A stretch of DNA of 6,727 nucleotides from positions 1-6,727 of the forward strand of contig JBIKRJ010000133.1 of the NCBI GenBank assembly GCA_044349205.1, written 5' to 3'. The number at the start of each line of letters is the position of its first letter. Position 1 is the stretch's first letter. The position numbers and the translations under genes were made by a program. The notes under the pieces were generated by a model. That model saw only the letters and a program-made list of their open reading frames with translations, had not been told where the DNA came from and did not search any database. Shown one piece after another: positions 5,100-6,727 of the stretch. The stretch comes from UBA9547 sp044349205. GTDB taxonomy: Bacteria; Bacteroidota; Bacteroidia; Cytophagales; UBA9547.

Positions 5100-6727
5100 T
5101 TAGCCATTTACCTCCGATTCATCGGCAGGGGCTGTTGCTGGCTCCTCTCCAGCAGACAAAGGTTCTTTAGGAGCATTTTGGCCAGTTCCATTCATAAAAG
5201 ATTGGTAAGTAGTTTCCTTGTCGAAAGGACGCTTGCCTATAAGTCTTTCAAGGTCGGACTGGAACACGATTTCTTTTTTCAAAAGCTCTTGTGCCAAAAT
5301 CTCCAATTCTGTCCTACGCTCGGTAAGAAGTTGTTTGGTGCGCATATAGGCCTTATCGACCAAATTCCGAACCTCTTGGTCTATCGTTTTGGCAGTTTCC
5401 TCTGAATAAGGCTTGGTAAATGAATATTCCGATTGTTTTGAATCGTAGAAAGAAATGTTGCCTATTTTAGCATTCATGCCATACACGGTCACCATTCCGT
5501 AGGCCATTTTCGTAATACGCTCCAAATCGGAAAGTGCTCCTGTCGATACTTTTCCAAATACGATGTCTTCGGCCACCCTACCGCCCAAGGTCATGCACAT
5601 ATCGTCGATAAGTTGTTCTTCGGTGTACAAAAACTGTTCTTTGGGCAAATATTGGGCATATCCCAAAGCCGCCACCCCTCTTGGAACGATGCTCACTTTA
5701 ACCAAAGGGTCGGCATGTTCCAAAAACCAACCCACCACTGCGTGACCTGCTTCGTGGTAGGCCACAATTTTCTTTTCTTCGGGCAAAATAAGCTTGTTCT
5801 TTTTCTCCAAGCCACCTATCACACGGTCTATGGCATCTTGGAAATCGATCATGTCTATGGCTTCTTTTCCTTTTCGGGCTGCAATAAGCGCTGCTTCGTT
5901 GCACACATTCGCAATCTCAGCACCAGCAAAGCCTGGAGTTTGCGCCGAAAGTTTTTTAGGATCAACATCGGTAGACAACTTCAAGGGTTTCATGTGTACG
6001 TTGAATATTTGTTCGCGACCCACCAAATCGGGCTTGTCGATAGAAATTTGCCTATCGAAACGGCCAGGGCGCATAAGAGCCGAATCCAATACATCGGGCC
6101 TGTTGGTAGCGGCAAGAATAATGACACCAGAATCGGTGCCGAATCCATCCATTTCAACCAATAAGGAATTCAGGGTATTTTCCCTTTCGTCATTAGCACC
6201 TGGCATAGCCCCCTTGCCACGCATGCGGCCTACAGCATCTATCTCGTCTATAAAAATGATACAAGGCGCTTTTTCTTTGGCCTGACGGAACAAGTCGCGT
6301 ACACGCGCAGCACCCACTCCTACAAACATCTCTACGAAATCGGAGCCCGACAATGAGAAGAATGGAACTCCTGCCTCGCCTGCCACGGCTTTGGCCAAAA
6401 GTGTTTTTCCTGTTCCGGGACCCCCAACCAAAAGCGCACCTTTCGGAATTTTACCACCTAGATTGGTAAACTTGCCAGGATTTTTTAGAAATTCCACAAT
6501 CTCTTTCAACTCTTCTTTGGCTTCATCAAGTCCAGCCACATCTTGAAAAGTAATTTTCACCTTGTTGTCGCTATCAAAAAGAGCCGCGCGCGATTTGCCT
6601 ATGTTGAACAATTGACCGCCAGGCCCAGCTCCACTTGCCATTCGGCGCATGAAATAGAAAAAGCCGAAAATGAGCAATAGAAACATGCCCCATGAAAAAA
6701 ACCAATTGTTAAAATCCACCCTATTTT
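5100..6727 (-). CDS. ftsH: ATP-dependent zinc metalloprotease FtsH (N-terminus beyond window edge)
   Basis: This is the membrane-anchored AAA+ protease that degrades misfolded membrane proteins and some regulators. The frame stays open to the right edge. The first possible start (GTG at 6719) falls just before the second transmembrane helix, so the first helix and the periplasmic domain are missing; that GTG is an internal Val, used here as residue 1. Visible parts are TM2 (about 6-24) with RRM, the FNIGKS linker (38-43), Walker A GGPGTGKT (99-106), pore loop MFVGVG (131-136), Walker B IIFIDEID (154-161), second region of homology to RPGRFDR (217-223, Arg fingers 220 and 223), zinc site HEAGH (322-326) and third zinc ligand Asp398 in STGALSD. 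The C-terminal 30 residues are a Pro/Glu/Ala-rich tail. Walker A has Gly where most FtsH proteins have Pro (GPPGTGKT). lpxH follows after 5 nt. Confidence 0.97.
   Translation of the reverse strand, partial: NRVDFNNWFFSWGMFLLLIFGFFYFMRRMASGAGPGGQLFNIGKSRAALFDSDNKVKITFQDVAGLDEAKEELKEIVEFLKNPGKFTNLGGKIPKGALLVGGPGTGKTLLAKAVAGEAGVPFFSLSGSDFVEMFVGVGAARVRDLFRQAKEKAPCIIFIDEIDAVGRMRGKGAMPGANDERENTLNSLLVEMDGFGTDSGVIILAATNRPDVLDSALMRPGRFDRQISIDKPDLVGREQIFNVHMKPLKLSTDVDPKKLSAQTPGFAGAEIANVCNEAALIAARKGKEAIDMIDFQDAIDRVIGGLEKKNKLILPEEKKIVAYHEAGHAVVGWFLEHADPLVKVSIVPRGVAALGYAQYLPKEQFLYTEEQLIDDMCMTLGGRVAEDIVFGKVSTGALSDLERITKMAYGMVTVYGMNAKIGNISFYDSKQSEYSFTKPYSEETAKTIDQEVRNLVDKAYMRTKQLLTERRTELEILAQELLKKEIVFQSDLERLIGKRPFDKETTYQSFMNGTGQNAPKEPLSAGEEPATAPADESEVNG

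Noticed and set aside
5613..6164. Long + strand open frame opposite ftsH.
   Set aside because: It is antisense to conserved FtsH motifs (AAA and protease domains), has no recognisable domain, and is a by-product of ftsH codon bias.
6717..6719. GTG as the start codon of a short FtsH.
   Set aside because: The frame stays open upstream to the window edge, and FtsH proteins normally have a first helix and periplasmic domain before this point.
1..6727. CRISPR arrays, tRNA/rRNA genes, insertion sequences or long repeats.
   Set aside because: No regularly spaced repeats, tRNA-like cloverleaf, transposase or terminal inverted repeats were seen on either strand.

Overview
The window looks like chromosomal DNA of a member of the Bacteroidota, probably a Cytophagales-like or marine relative. 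This rests on A+T-rich, AT-only intergenic gaps, the lack of Shine-Dalgarno sequences before most starts, the stand-alone receiver protein of the 'DDNEIDNYIN' type, and the style of the FtsH and LpxH-like proteins. The phylum is an inference from sequence character; the genus cannot be read here.

Layout. (1) Positions 2-181 hold the C-terminal tail of a membrane protein entering from the left; its true end is uncertain. (2) Positions 182-511 are mostly non-coding and A+T-rich, with a direct-repeat/inverted-repeat cluster near 400-428. (3) Positions 512-3803 on the + strand form a tight three-gene operon: a stand-alone H-NOX haem protein, a soluble histidine kinase that begins with an HNOBA domain followed by three PAS-like domains, and a single-domain response regulator. 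The H-NOX stop and kinase start overlap (ATGA), and only 5 nt separate kinase and regulator. (4) Positions 3954-4301 encode a small DUF805 membrane protein. (5) On the - strand, ftsH (N-terminus cut off by the right edge) is followed after 5 nt by an LpxH-type metallophosphoesterase. This pair converges on the DUF805 gene with only 28 nt between stop codons.

How the genes work together. The first operon is the notable system. H-NOX plus HNOBA is the sensory half of animal soluble guanylyl cyclase, but here it is split over two coupled genes and the cyclase is replaced by PAS domains and a histidine kinase. The distal pocket position that carries tyrosine in O2-binding H-NOX proteins appears to be phenylalanine, so the expected ligand is NO. 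The signal would go NO -> H-NOX -> HNOBA/PAS kinase -> phosphorylated receiver; the receiver has no output domain, so the final target is not visible. The - strand pair belongs to envelope biology: FtsH is the membrane AAA+ protease, and the LpxH-like enzyme would act in lipid A synthesis.
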